Assembly (NCBI RefSeq): GCF_029991245.1
Contig: NZ_JAIVFO010000013.1
Coordinates: 1 to 49,114 of the forward strand
DNA from: Xanthobacter autotrophicus
GTDB lineage: Bacteria; Pseudomonadota; Alphaproteobacteria; Rhizobiales; Xanthobacteraceae
Reading direction: 5' to 3'
Length of the DNA: 49,114 bases
The notes under the pieces are model-generated. The model worked only from the letters and a program-made list of their open reading frames with translations. It had not been told where the DNA came from and did not search any database. The position numbers and the translations under genes are program-made. This document shows, one piece after another, positions 8,828-16,876 of this stretch (its first letter is position 1; each line of letters opens with the position of its first letter).

Positions 8828-9216
8828 GGTGTCTCCCAGTGCCGGTCTTCGGTCGCCGGCTGGCGAGAGAACACCACGGCCGGGGGCACAAGGGAAGCGC
8901 CATCAACGCGAGGAAGCGTCGGCAGAGCATGGGGCCAGAGCTGCCGATCGCGGCTCATCTGCCGTCCTCCCGGCATCAACCACTGCGATCCACGAATACT
9001 TGGCCCACTTCAATCATTTCGGCCTGATCGAGTGGCGCTCGCACAACGCACCGGTGTTCAACGGCAACACCGCAGCATTCGCCACCGAAATCTTCGAGAA
9101 CAGGGAGGTCTTCGAACCGCGCTCGGCCCACCGCGCCCCGCCCTGCTGCGCTCCTTCGACGCCGCCCGGCGCCGATGCCGAGGCGAAGGACGCCCAATGC
9201 TCCGGCCAGACGGCCC
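8828..9216. other. Intergenic region with a possible coding remnant
   Basis: 389 bases between the start of the tandem hydrolase gene and the end of hyfI. No complete gene is recognised. On the + strand around 8990-9130 one frame reads like protein (HEYLAHFNHFGLIEWRSHNA, then NGNTAAFATEIFENREVF) with less GC-biased codons than the neighbours, but has no clear start, stop context or family. It may be a degraded gene or chance. The promoter of the hydrolase pair should lie near 8830-8900. Confidence 0.4.
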
Positions 9217-9729
9217 TCAGCCGCGGCCGGCCCGCAGCAGCGCGAGCAGGCCGGTCAGCAGCGCCACCGGCGTCGGCGGGCAGCCGGGAATGCGAAGGTC
9301 CACCGGAACGATGGCCTCCACGCCCCCGGCGCAGGCATAGCCGCCGGCGAAGACGCCGCCGTTGATGGCGCAGTCTCCCGCCGCCACCACCCATTTGGGC
9401 GCGGGCGTGGCGTCATAGGTGCGTTTCAGCGCCTCGGCCATGGTCTTGGCCACCGGCCCGGTCACCAGCAGCACGTCCGCATGGCGCGGCGAGGCGACCA
9501 CATGCAGGCCGAAGCGCTCCAGATCATAGAAGGCGTTGCCCAGCGCATGGATTTCCAGCTCGCAGCCATTGCACGAGCCGGCATCCACCTCGCGGATGGA
9601 GAGGCTGCGCCCCAGCCGCGCGCGCGCCGCCGCATTCAGCTCGGCGGCGAGCTTGTCCACCGCCACATCTTCCGGGGCCGGCTCCGTGAGGGGGGCTTTC
9701 AACAGCCCTTGGAGGAGAAGCTTGCGCAT
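9217..9729 (-). CDS. hyfI: Small Fe-S subunit of a hydrogenase-4-like (Ehr) complex, NuoB/HyfI family
   Basis: 170 residues, homologous to NuoB of complex I and HycG/HyfI of group 4 hydrogenases. It sits on the cytoplasmic side and carries the [4Fe-4S] cluster next to the large subunit. Four candidate ligands are intact: Cys53 and Cys56 in GSCNGCELEI, Cys120 in GDCAINGG and Cys150 in PGCPPTP. The start is ATG 9729, just after the hyfG stop at 9738; a longer frame reading through hyfG is an artefact. It is the last gene of the leftward operon. Normally a HyfH/NuoI ferredoxin gene lies between G and I, but here they are directly adjacent. The retained cluster beside a large subunit that lacks Ni ligands suggests a redox role other than H2 chemistry (inference). 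Confidence 0.9.
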   Translation of the reverse strand: MRKLLLQGLLKAPLTEPAPEDVAVDKLAAELNAAARARLGRSLSIREVDAGSCNGCELEIHALGNAFYDLERFGLHVVASPRHADVLLVTGPVAKTMAEALKRTYDATPAPKWVVAAGDCAINGGVFAGGYACAGGVEAIVPVDLRIPGCPPTPVALLTGLLALLRAGRG

Positions 9730-9737
9730 GGCGGCTC

Positions 9738-11243
9738 CTAGAGATCCACGCCCGAATAGGAGCAGTTGAAGGATTTGTTGCAGAGGGGGAAGTCGGCGAC
9801 GATGTTGCCCTCGATGGCGGTTTCCAGAAGCGGCCACTGGAACCAGGACGGGTCGCGCAGGTGCGCCCGCCGCACACGCCCGTCCGCCTCCAGCGCCACG
9901 AAGGCGAGCACGTCGCCGCGGAAGCCCTCCACCACCGCGAGGCCCTCCCCGGGACCCGGCGGGACTTCGGTCGCGACCGGCCCGGCCGGCAGGGTGTCGA
10001 GCAGCCGCACAATGAGGCCCAGGCTCTCCTCCACCTCGCGGATGCGCACCCACACCCGCGCATTCACGTCGCCCTCGGTCCGCACCACCACCTCGAACGG
10101 CAGGCGGTCATAGGGCGGATAGGCAAGGACCCGCCGCGCGTCGAAAGGACGGCCGGAGGCGCGGCCCACGAAGCCGCCGGCACCGAACTGGCGGACATAA
10201 TCCGGCCGGGTGAAGCCGGTGCCCACGGTGCGGTCCTGCAACGAGGCGGTGTTGTCGTAAAGCTCCACCAGCGCCGGGAAGGCCGCGCGCACCTCGGACA
10301 CCAGCACGCGGATAGACGAGACGCCCTCCCGCGCCAGATCCCCCGCCACCCCGCCGGGGATGACGCCATCCATCATCAGGCGATGGCCGAAGGCGCGGGC
10401 ACAGACCCGCAGCACCTTCTCGCGCAGCACGCCGCAATGGGCCAGCATCAGCGCGAAGGCGGCGTCGTTGCAGATGGCGCCGATGTCGCCGAGATGGTTG
10501 GCGAGGCGCTCCAGCTCCGCCATCACCCCGCGCAGGGCATGGGCCCGCGCCGGCACGCTCACCCCCCGCGCCGCCTCCACCGCGCGGCAGAAGGCCAGCG
10601 CATAGGCCACCGTGCTGTCGCCGGACTGGCGCCCGGCAAGCCGCGCCGCCTGCGCCACGTCGGCGCCGGCCATGAGGCCCTCGATGCCCTTGTGGACGTA
10701 GCCGAGCCGCGCCTCCAGCCGCACCACTGTCTCGCCGTAGCAGGAGAAGCGGAAATGGCCGGGCTCGATGATGCCGGCATGGACCGGACCCACCGGGATC
10801 TGGTGCAGCCCCTCCCCTTCCGCCGCGAGGAAGGGATAAGCGTCGCCCTCAGGTTCCGCCGGCAGGTTCGCCCCCAGCGGATGGCGCACGCCCCAGCGGC
10901 CGTGATCGAGCCAGGGGCGATCGTCGGGCGCGCCCTCGGGCACGAGGCCGTAGAGGTCGCGCACCGTGCGCTCCAGCCGCGCCGCCGGCGGGTGATGGCG
11001 CGCCACCGAGGGGAAGGCACCGCCGACGCTGGCACAGGTGGCCACGGCCAGCCGGCCGGACGCCTCGTCCAGCAGCGCCATGTGCACCGCGCCCGCATCG
11101 CCCCACAGGCCCATGAGCACCAGGTCGCCCGCCGCCAGATGTTCGGCGAGGGTGGTCCACTGTTCCGCGCTCACCTGCGCGCGCGGAAAGGGCCGGCAGG
11201 GGCCGGCGCGGCCACTTTCCAGAAGCTGTGCGAAGGCTTGCAT
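9738..11243 (-). CDS. hyfG: Large subunit of a hydrogenase-4-like complex lacking the Ni-Fe ligands, NuoCD/HyfG family
   Basis: 501 residues. Residues 1-130 are NuoC-like (ERTVRDLYGLVPEGAPDDRPW) and 145-501 NuoD/HycE-like (IPVGPVHAGIIEPGHFRF, GYVHKGIEGLM, MAELERLANHLGDIGAI, DRTVGTGFTRPDYVRQFGAG). In true group 4 hydrogenases two CxxC pairs bind Ni-Fe: a CGIC motif after the 'YVH+G' segment and a C-terminal DPCYSC. Here the first site reads RLAGRQSGDS (201-210) with no Cys. The C-terminus reads LCNKSFNCSYSGVDL, with single Cys488 and Cys494 that do not form a CxxC. A Ni-Fe centre therefore looks impossible, so this is probably an Ehr-type subunit, not an active hydrogenase. The gene starts about 110 bases after hyfF, separated by palindromic repeats, the only gap in an otherwise overlapping operon. 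Confidence 0.9.
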   Translation of the reverse strand: MQAFAQLLESGRAGPCRPFPRAQVSAEQWTTLAEHLAAGDLVLMGLWGDAGAVHMALLDEASGRLAVATCASVGGAFPSVARHHPPAARLERTVRDLYGLVPEGAPDDRPWLDHGRWGVRHPLGANLPAEPEGDAYPFLAAEGEGLHQIPVGPVHAGIIEPGHFRFSCYGETVVRLEARLGYVHKGIEGLMAGADVAQAARLAGRQSGDSTVAYALAFCRAVEAARGVSVPARAHALRGVMAELERLANHLGDIGAICNDAAFALMLAHCGVLREKVLRVCARAFGHRLMMDGVIPGGVAGDLAREGVSSIRVLVSEVRAAFPALVELYDNTASLQDRTVGTGFTRPDYVRQFGAGGFVGRASGRPFDARRVLAYPPYDRLPFEVVVRTEGDVNARVWVRIREVEESLGLIVRLLDTLPAGPVATEVPPGPGEGLAVVEGFRGDVLAFVALEADGRVRRAHLRDPSWFQWPLLETAIEGNIVADFPLCNKSFNCSYSGVDL

Positions 11244-11253
11244 GGTGCGCCCC

Positions 11254-11301
11254 TAGAGCAATTTCAGCAAAAGCGGGAAACGGCTTTGCGTCCAAAATTG
11301 C
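11254..11301. repeat. Imperfect palindromic repeat between hyfF and hyfG
   Basis: Outer arms GCAATTT (11258-11264) and AAATTGC (11295-11301), with an inner imperfect stem of GCAAAAGC (11267-11274) against GCTTTGC (11283-11289). The wording (CTAGAGCAATTT...GCGTTAAAACA) resembles the interspersed palindromic elements I know from Rhizobiales intergenic regions. Together with the next hairpin it fills the whole hyfF-hyfG gap. Confidence 0.65.
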
Positions 11302-11314
11302 GTTAAAACAACAA

Positions 11315-11360
11315 GCTAGAGCATATTTCGCAAACTTCAGTTCGCGAAATATGCTCTAGC
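11315..11360. repeat. Perfect 17-bp inverted repeat overlapping the hyfF stop codon
   Basis: Left arm GCTAGAGCATATTTCGC (11315-11331) and its exact complement at 11344-11360, with a 12-base loop that contains a further AAC/GTT stem. The right arm includes the hyfF stop codon. In mRNA this forms a very stable hairpin between hyfF and hyfG; it could pause or partly stop transcription or protect the upstream message from decay. No T-run follows, so a simple terminator is not indicated. The CTAGAGCA start is shared with the adjacent repeat. Confidence 0.8.
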
Positions 11361-12813
11361 CCAGAAGCCCGGCCACGTGCCGGAACCACGCCACCAGAGG
11401 CGGCGGCAGATAGAGCCCGGCCACCAGCACCAGGGCGAGATGCACTGTCATGGGCAGATGGCTCGCCTTCACCTTGTCGGTGCCGGGGCTGGGCGCGCCG
11501 AAGGCGATGCCGGAAAGCTTCACCATCAACGCGCCGAAGGCGAGGAGCAGTCCGGCCACCAGCGGCAGCGCGAGCCACGGCCGGTGCGCGAAGGCGGAGG
11601 TCACCAGCAGGAACTCGCTCATGAACACGCCGGCCGGCGGCAGGCCGGCGATGGCCGCCACCGCCACCACGAGGCCCCAGCCCAGCGCCGGATGGGAGGT
11701 GGTGAGCCCACGGATGTCGGCGAGCTTCTGCGTGCCCTTCACCTGGCACACATGGCCCACCGCGAAGAAGATGGCCGATTTGGTGAGGCTGTGCATGGTC
11801 ATGTGCAGCAGCCCGGCGAAATTGGCCACAGGCCCGCCGAGCCCGAAGGCGAAGGCGATGAGGCCCATGTGCTCGATGGAGGAATAGGCGAACAGCCGCT
11901 TGATGTCCCGCCGCCGGTACAGCATGAAGCCGGCGAGCAGCAGCGAGGCGAGGCCCATGGCCATCATCAGCGGCCCCGGCGCCAGCGTGCCGGGATGGGC
12001 CGCCATCAAGAGCTTGAAGCGCAGCACCGCATAGAGCGCCACGTTGAGCAGCAGCCCCGAGAGAACCGCCGAGATGGGGGTGGGGCCTTCCGAATGGGCG
12101 TCGGGCAGCCAGGCATGGAGCGGGGCAAGGCCCACCTTGGTGCCGTAGCCCAGCAGCAGGAACACGAAGGCGACATTGAGCAGCGCCGGGTCGAAATTGC
12201 GCGCGTGCTGCATCAGCACGCTCCAGACCATGGCGTCCGGCCCCTCGCCCACCACCGGCTGGGCCACCATGTAGACCAGGATGGTGCCGAACAAGGCGAG
12301 CGCGATGCCCACCGAGCCCAGCATGAAATATTTCCACGCCGCCTCGATGGCCGCCTCGGTTCGATAAAGCCCCACCATCAGCACCGTGGTCAGTGTCGCC
12401 ACCTCGATGGCCACCCACATGACGCCGAGATTGTTGGAGACGAGCGCCAGGGTCATGGCCGCCAGCAGTACCTGGTACATGGCGTGGTAGAAGCGCAAAT
12501 GCAGCGGCGTGAGGCGCCCGGTCTCCAGTTCGTGGGCGATGTAGCTTGCCGAGAAGACGCTGGTGGTGAAGGCCACGAAGGTGTTCAGCACCACGAACAC
12601 GATATTGAGGTCGTCCACGATGAGGAACGGCCCGGCGACGCGCGGCGCCACCAGCAGGGACAGGGCCGTGAGGAACGTGAGGGCGCAGGCGCCCACATTG
12701 AGCGCGGCCGAGACGCGATAGGACGGGATCAGCGCCAGCAGCACCGCCGCGACCGCCGGAATGGCGAGGATGACCGGCGCGGGATTGAACGGCAGCGTCG
12801 CGAGGACGGTCAT
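11356..12813 (-). CDS. hyfF: Antiporter-like membrane subunit, NuoL/M/N / HyfF family
   Basis: 485 residues, almost entirely transmembrane helices, of the Mrp-antiporter-like family that forms proton channels in complex I and group 4 hydrogenases. Key polar residues are kept: Glu in VAIEVATLTTVLMVGLYRT, Lys in GYGTKVGLAPLHAWLPDAH, and Lys in HSLTKSAIFFAVGHV. The discontinuous-helix motif LPDAHSEGPTPISAVLSG is also present. ATG 12813 overlaps the hyfE stop by four bases (ATGA), indicating translational coupling. The stop codon lies inside a perfect inverted repeat. The conserved channel residues argue that ion translocation is retained even though the catalytic subunit has changed. Confidence 0.92.
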   Translation of the reverse strand: MTVLATLPFNPAPVILAIPAVAAVLLALIPSYRVSAALNVGACALTFLTALSLLVAPRVAGPFLIVDDLNIVFVVLNTFVAFTTSVFSASYIAHELETGRLTPLHLRFYHAMYQVLLAAMTLALVSNNLGVMWVAIEVATLTTVLMVGLYRTEAAIEAAWKYFMLGSVGIALALFGTILVYMVAQPVVGEGPDAMVWSVLMQHARNFDPALLNVAFVFLLLGYGTKVGLAPLHAWLPDAHSEGPTPISAVLSGLLLNVALYAVLRFKLLMAAHPGTLAPGPLMMAMGLASLLLAGFMLYRRRDIKRLFAYSSIEHMGLIAFAFGLGGPVANFAGLLHMTMHSLTKSAIFFAVGHVCQVKGTQKLADIRGLTTSHPALGWGLVVAVAAIAGLPPAGVFMSEFLLVTSAFAHRPWLALPLVAGLLLAFGALMVKLSGIAFGAPSPGTDKVKASHLPMTVHLALVLVAGLYLPPPLVAWFRHVAGLLG

Positions 12814-13490
12814 GCGCGCCCTCCCCGGAAGCGGTCGAGGGCGTCCACGTCCACGGTGTCGAACCGCTCGCGGATGCGGAACAGGAAGATGCCGATGACG
12901 ATGAAGGCGATGAGCACCGAGAAGGCCACCGAGATTTCCACCACCAGCGGCATGCCCTTGGCCCCCGTGGCGGCGAGGATCAGGCCGTTCTCCAGCGACA
13001 TGAAGCCCACCACCTGGCTCACCGCGTTGCGGCGCGTGACCATCATCAGGAGGCCCAGCAGCACCACCGAGAGGGCGAAGGCGAGGTCCTCCCGCGCCAG
13101 CGCGTCGGCGGCGGGGGTGGCCTTGAGCATCACCACCATGGAGAGGGCGACGAGGGCGATGCCGGCCAGCATGGTGGGGCCGATGGACACCGCCGTCTCC
13201 ACCTGCCGGTGGATGCCGAGCCGCGCCACCATGCGATGCAGCGCCACCGGGATCACCAGCGCCTTGAATACGAGGGCGATGCCCGCCGTCACGTACAGGT
13301 GCGGCGCATCCTGGGCATAGGCCTGCCACGCCACCGCGAGCGCCAGCGCCACCGCCTGCAGGGCGAAGACGTTCAGCAGCGCATAGAGCCGGTCCTGGTA
13401 GAGCATCAGGAAGGAGATGAGCACCAGCGCGCCCGCGAACATGTGGGCCACGTCGAAGACGAGGTTGGGGGTGATGGCGTGCTCGATCAT
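12810..13490 (-). CDS. hyfE: HyfE-type membrane subunit (NuoK-like)
   Basis: 226 residues with about six to seven hydrophobic helices, matching the HyfE family, whose C-terminal half resembles NuoK. Features include MLYQDRLYALLNVFALQAVALA near the N-terminus and MMVTRRNAVSQVVGFMSLENG (about residues 140-160), where the Glu in a membrane helix corresponds to a NuoK proton-path residue. It ends with a cytoplasmic basic/acidic tail (FRIRERFDTVDVDALDRFRG). ATG 13490 shares one base with the hyfC stop and its own stop overlaps the hyfF start. It probably helps connect the antiporter modules in the membrane arm. Confidence 0.88.
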   Translation of the reverse strand: MIEHAITPNLVFDVAHMFAGALVLISFLMLYQDRLYALLNVFALQAVALALAVAWQAYAQDAPHLYVTAGIALVFKALVIPVALHRMVARLGIHRQVETAVSIGPTMLAGIALVALSMVVMLKATPAADALAREDLAFALSVVLLGLLMMVTRRNAVSQVVGFMSLENGLILAATGAKGMPLVVEISVAFSVLIAFIVIGIFLFRIRERFDTVDVDALDRFRGGRA

Positions 13491-14443
13491 CACAGGATCC
13501 CCGACACGAAGAGCAGCAGCGTGCCCAGCAGCCCGAGCATGAGCGCCGCGCCGAGGAAGTCCGGCACGCGGAACACCCGCATCTTGGCGATGGAGGTCTC
13601 GAACACGGCGACGAGCAGCGCGCCCACGGCGAGCTTGCCCCCATAGCTCACGAGGCCCAGCGCCATCCCGGGGACACCCGCCCCCACCGGGGCGAGGCCC
13701 CACGGCACGAACACGCAAGCGACCAGGGAGAGGAACAGCAGCAGCTTCAGCTGCGCCGCCAATTCGATCAACGCCAGATGGCGGCCGGAATATTCCAGCA
13801 CCATGGCCTCGTGCACCATGGTCAGCTCCAGGTGGGTGGAGGGATTGTCCACCGGGATGCGGCCGTTTTCCGCCACCGCCACCATCAGCAGCGCCACCAG
13901 AGCCAGCGCCAGCGAGACCCGCAGGCCCACCCCCGCCAGCATCACCGAGGCGATGGTGGAGAGCTGGGTGGAATGGGCGACCAGGGCGAGGGCGAACACG
14001 ATCATGATCATGGCCGGCTCGGCCAGCGAGGAGATCATCACCTCCCGGCTCGATCCGAGGCCGCCGAAGCTGGTGCCCACATCCATGCCGGCCAGCGCCA
14101 GGAAGAAGCGGGCCGAGCCGATCAGGGCGGTGATGGCGATGAGGTCCGCCGTCCAGGAGAAGATCAGCCCGGTGGCAAAGGTGGGCACCAGCGCCGCCGC
14201 CACCCAGGTGGCCGCGAACACCAGATAGGGCACCACCCGGAACAGCCAGGAGGCGTTCTGCGCCAGCACCACCTCCTTGCGCAGCAGCCGGACGAGGTCG
14301 CGATAGGGCTGGAGCACGCTGGCGCCCCGCCGGCGCTGGAGGCGCGCCTTGGCCTTGCGCACCAGCCCGGTGAGCAGCGGGGCGAGGGCGAGCACAAGCA
14401 GCATCTGCGTGCCCTGCACCAGGATGTGCGCCATCAGGTCCAT
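13490..14443 (-). CDS. hyfC: HyfC-type membrane anchor subunit (NuoH-like)
   Basis: 317 residues with about eight transmembrane helices, of the NuoH/HyfC family, which anchors the hydrophilic arm and lines the quinone or redox-coupling cavity. Seen motifs: LLTGLVRKAKARLQRRRGAS and LQPYRDLVRLLRKE (N-terminal cytoplasmic loop), SLAEPAMI, and VAENGRIPVDNPSTHLELTM with VHEAMVLEYSG, the acidic loop conserved in HyfC/HycD. ATG 14443 lies 10 bases inside the end of hyfB, so translation is probably coupled. The acidic coupling loop is intact, supporting a working ion-translocating unit. Confidence 0.92.
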   Translation of the reverse strand: MDLMAHILVQGTQMLLVLALAPLLTGLVRKAKARLQRRRGASVLQPYRDLVRLLRKEVVLAQNASWLFRVVPYLVFAATWVAAALVPTFATGLIFSWTADLIAITALIGSARFFLALAGMDVGTSFGGLGSSREVMISSLAEPAMIMIVFALALVAHSTQLSTIASVMLAGVGLRVSLALALVALLMVAVAENGRIPVDNPSTHLELTMVHEAMVLEYSGRHLALIELAAQLKLLLFLSLVACVFVPWGLAPVGAGVPGMALGLVSYGGKLAVGALLVAVFETSIAKMRVFRVPDFLGAALMLGLLGTLLLFVSGIL

Positions 14444-16479
14444 AGGGCGAGCACCAGAAGCAGCAGCACCAGGGCCGAGAAGACGAGGCCCAGATACTGG
14501 CGGATGGTGAGGTATTGCAGCGTGTTCGCCCGCTCGGCCACATATCCCACCGCCGCCGTCAGCGGCAGGAACAGGAAGGCCCAGGCCGGGTCGCGCGCGC
14601 TGGAGGAGAAGCGGGCCGGGGTGAGCGCGCCGGGGGGCGGCATCTCCACCTTCTCGCGCGCCGCGAACAGGCCGCGGGCGAACACCCGGCGGATGGGCTG
14701 GGCGAACGAGGCGGCGGAATATTGCGCCAGCGGGCTGGCATTGGGGAAGCCGCAATCCCACGGCGGCGCCCGCCGCACCGCCCGCGAGGCGAAGCGGTGG
14801 ATGGCGACCGCGGCCAGCAGCGCCGACAGCGCCGTGAAGGCAAACACCAGCAGCCCGTTATAGGAGCTGCGGCTCTCCGCCACCGGGATGATGGAGAGCC
14901 ACGCCACGGAGCCCTGCGCCGGCATGGTCTCGCCCACGAGACCCCCCACCGCCGGCTGCAGCGCATCGATGACGAAGCCGGGCAGCAGGCCGGCGAGCAC
15001 GCACGTTGCCGCAAGCGCGATCATGGCGGCGCGGGAGAAGGCGTCCACCTCTTGGGCCCCGGCGGCCATGGGGCTGCGCGGCCGGCCGAGGAAGGCGACG
15101 CCGTAGAGCCGCACGAAGCAGGCGGCGGCGAGCGCTGCGGCCAGCGCCATCAGCGCGCCCACGGCCGGCACCATCAGCTTCAGACCCCAGGCCGGCAGGT
15201 CCGGGCTCAGCAGCACCGCCTGGAACACCAGCCATTCGGAGGCGAAGCCGTTGAGCGGCGGCAGGGCCGAGATGGCGGCGCAGCCGATCAGCATCACCAC
15301 GGCGGTAGCAGGCATGCGGTGGATGAGGCCGCCCAGTTCGTCCATCTGCCGGGTTCCGGTGGCGGTGAGCACCGCGCCTGCGCCGAAGAACAAGAGGCTC
15401 TTCATGGCCGCATGGTTGAGCACATGGAACAGGGCGGCGGTGAGCGCCAGCGCGGCGGCGGCGGGAAAGCCGTTGGCCGAGAAGGCGAGCGCCAGCCCGA
15501 GGCCAATGAAGATGAGGCCGATATTCTCGATAGTCGAGTAGGCCAGCACCCGCTTGGTATCTCCCTGCAACAGCGCCTGCAGCACGCCGATGACAGCCGC
15601 AATGCCTCCCGCCGCCAGCACCGGAATACCCCACCACCAGTCCGGCGGGCCGGACAGATCGAACACGATGCGGATGAAGCCGTAGACCGCCACCTTGGTC
15701 ATCACCCCGCTCATGAGGGCGGAGACGTGGCTGGGCGCGGCGGGATGGGCCAAAGGCAGCCAGACATGCAGCGGCACGAGGCCCGCCTTGGAGCCGGCGC
15801 CCAGCATGGCAAGGGTCAGAACCAGCGCGGCGAAGGCCCCCACGGGGGGCGCCTCGCGCATGGCATCGAAGGCATAGCCGCCCCCGGAGCCGGCGGCGAG
15901 CAGGCCGAAGGCCAGCATCAGCGCCAGCGTGCCGAAGGACGCCATGAGGATATAGACGAGGCCGGCGCGCACATTGCCCGCCTCCTTGTCGTGGGCCACC
16001 ACCAGCGCCCAGGACGCCAGCGACATGAATTCCCACGACAGGAGGAAGCTGTAGGCGTCGTCCGCCAGCAGCACCATGTTCATGCCGGCGAGGAAGGCCG
16101 GGAAGAACGGCAGCACCCGTTCCGGCGCATGATCGTGCCGGCCGTAGCCGAGGCCATAGAGGCTGGCCGCCGCGCCGCCGAGATTGATGACGGCGAGGAA
16201 GACCGCCGACAGCGCATCGAGCCGCAGGTGCGTGCCGATCCAGGGAATGCCCAAGGGCAGCACCATACCGGCAGCCGGCGCCGCAATGGCGGTGAGGGCC
16301 GAGAGGCCGGCCACCAGCGTCACCGCCAGCGCGCCGCCATAGATCAGGGGCCGGCCCGCAGGGCGGTGAGCGCTCGCCACACCGAGCGCGGCGAGGGCCA
16401 GCAGCGCCGCCACCGCGCCGAGGGCAACGAGGAGGTGTCCGCTCGGGGGAAGCTGCGCGGCGAAGGCGGCCTCGGGCAT
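14434..16479 (-). CDS. hyfB: Antiporter-like membrane subunit, NuoL / HyfB family
   Basis: 681 residues with about 16 transmembrane helices. NuoL-like features: SWEFMSLASWALVVAH (channel Glu), GAGSKAGLVPLHVWLPLAHP (Lys), MSGVMTKVAVYGFIRI, AYSTIENIGLIFIGLG and HVLNHAAMKSLLFFGAGAV (Lys). The C-terminal extension (PPWDCGFPNASPLAQYSAAS) is typical of HyfB. ATG 16479 was chosen because GGAGGAG, lying at the end of the upstream xre gene, is well placed; the gap to the xre stop is only 4 bases. It is the first structural gene of the complex and is clearly co-transcribed with the regulator. Confidence 0.93.
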   Translation of the reverse strand: MPEAAFAAQLPPSGHLLVALGAVAALLALAALGVASAHRPAGRPLIYGGALAVTLVAGLSALTAIAAPAAGMVLPLGIPWIGTHLRLDALSAVFLAVINLGGAAASLYGLGYGRHDHAPERVLPFFPAFLAGMNMVLLADDAYSFLLSWEFMSLASWALVVAHDKEAGNVRAGLVYILMASFGTLALMLAFGLLAAGSGGGYAFDAMREAPPVGAFAALVLTLAMLGAGSKAGLVPLHVWLPLAHPAAPSHVSALMSGVMTKVAVYGFIRIVFDLSGPPDWWWGIPVLAAGGIAAVIGVLQALLQGDTKRVLAYSTIENIGLIFIGLGLALAFSANGFPAAAALALTAALFHVLNHAAMKSLLFFGAGAVLTATGTRQMDELGGLIHRMPATAVVMLIGCAAISALPPLNGFASEWLVFQAVLLSPDLPAWGLKLMVPAVGALMALAAALAAACFVRLYGVAFLGRPRSPMAAGAQEVDAFSRAAMIALAATCVLAGLLPGFVIDALQPAVGGLVGETMPAQGSVAWLSIIPVAESRSSYNGLLVFAFTALSALLAAVAIHRFASRAVRRAPPWDCGFPNASPLAQYSAASFAQPIRRVFARGLFAAREKVEMPPPGALTPARFSSSARDPAWAFLFLPLTAAVGYVAERANTLQYLTIRQYLGLVFSALVLLLLVLALWT

Positions 16480-16483
16480 GGCC

Positions 16484-16810
16484 CTACTCCTCCCCCGGCA
16501 AGGGCCGGCTGGCAAGGGGCCCGGGAGAGGGTGCCGGAGAAGAGGGCGCCGGAGAAGAGGGCACTTGTGCCCGCAGCCGCACGCCCCGCCCTCCGGCCTC
16601 GCTGACGGCCCCTTCGCCGATAAGCTCGATGCCCGCCGCCTCCAGCCCGCCCACGAGCTTCATGAGCGAATCCACGTTGCCGCGGATGACGCCGTCGCTG
16701 GCTTCCATGCGCTGGATGGTGGGCAGGGACAGGCCGCTCAGGGCCGCGAGGGCGCGCTGATCGAGGCCGAGAATGGCACGGGCGGCGCGAAGCTGGGCGG
16801 CTGTGATCAT
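16484..16810 (-). CDS. Small XRE-family (Cro/CI) regulator at the head of the hyf-like operon
   Basis: 108 residues. Residues 4-60 form a helix-turn-helix (LRAARAILGLDQRALAALSG, then LSLPTIQRMEAS), followed by LVGGLEAAGIELIGEG and GGRGVRLR, a C-terminal pattern common in small rhizobial XRE regulators. The last 25 residues are a Ser/Pro repeat tail (SSPAPSSPAPSPGP) with no fold. Its stop is 4 bases from hyfB, whose ribosome site lies within the xre coding end, so the regulator is part of the operon. A palindromic site 67-95 bases upstream (16877-16905) could be its own operator, giving autoregulation of the whole complex. That link is inferred from position only. Confidence 0.82.
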   Translation of the reverse strand: MITAAQLRAARAILGLDQRALAALSGLSLPTIQRMEASDGVIRGNVDSLMKLVGGLEAAGIELIGEGAVSEAGGRGVRLRAQVPSSPAPSSPAPSPGPLASRPLPGEE

Positions 16811-16876
16811 GACGGCCAGGGTGGACGCGTGTGACAGGGTCTTTCCTGCTTACGCCTCCCACATTCACCGTTCAAG

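Noticed and set aside
9861-11306. Plus-strand frame antisense to hyfG
   Set aside because: Same bias artefact; hyfG itself shows clear NuoCD homology and operon placement.
11356-13644. Reading hyfE/hyfF as one long fused gene
   Set aside because: The frame upstream of 12813 is the out-of-frame shadow of hyfE and hyfC. The ATGA overlap and hyfF family start show separate genes.
9217-16479. Active [NiFe] hydrogenase-4 or formate hydrogenlyase
   Set aside because: Ni-Fe cysteine pairs are missing from HyfG, and no formate dehydrogenase, ferredoxin subunit or maturation gene is present.
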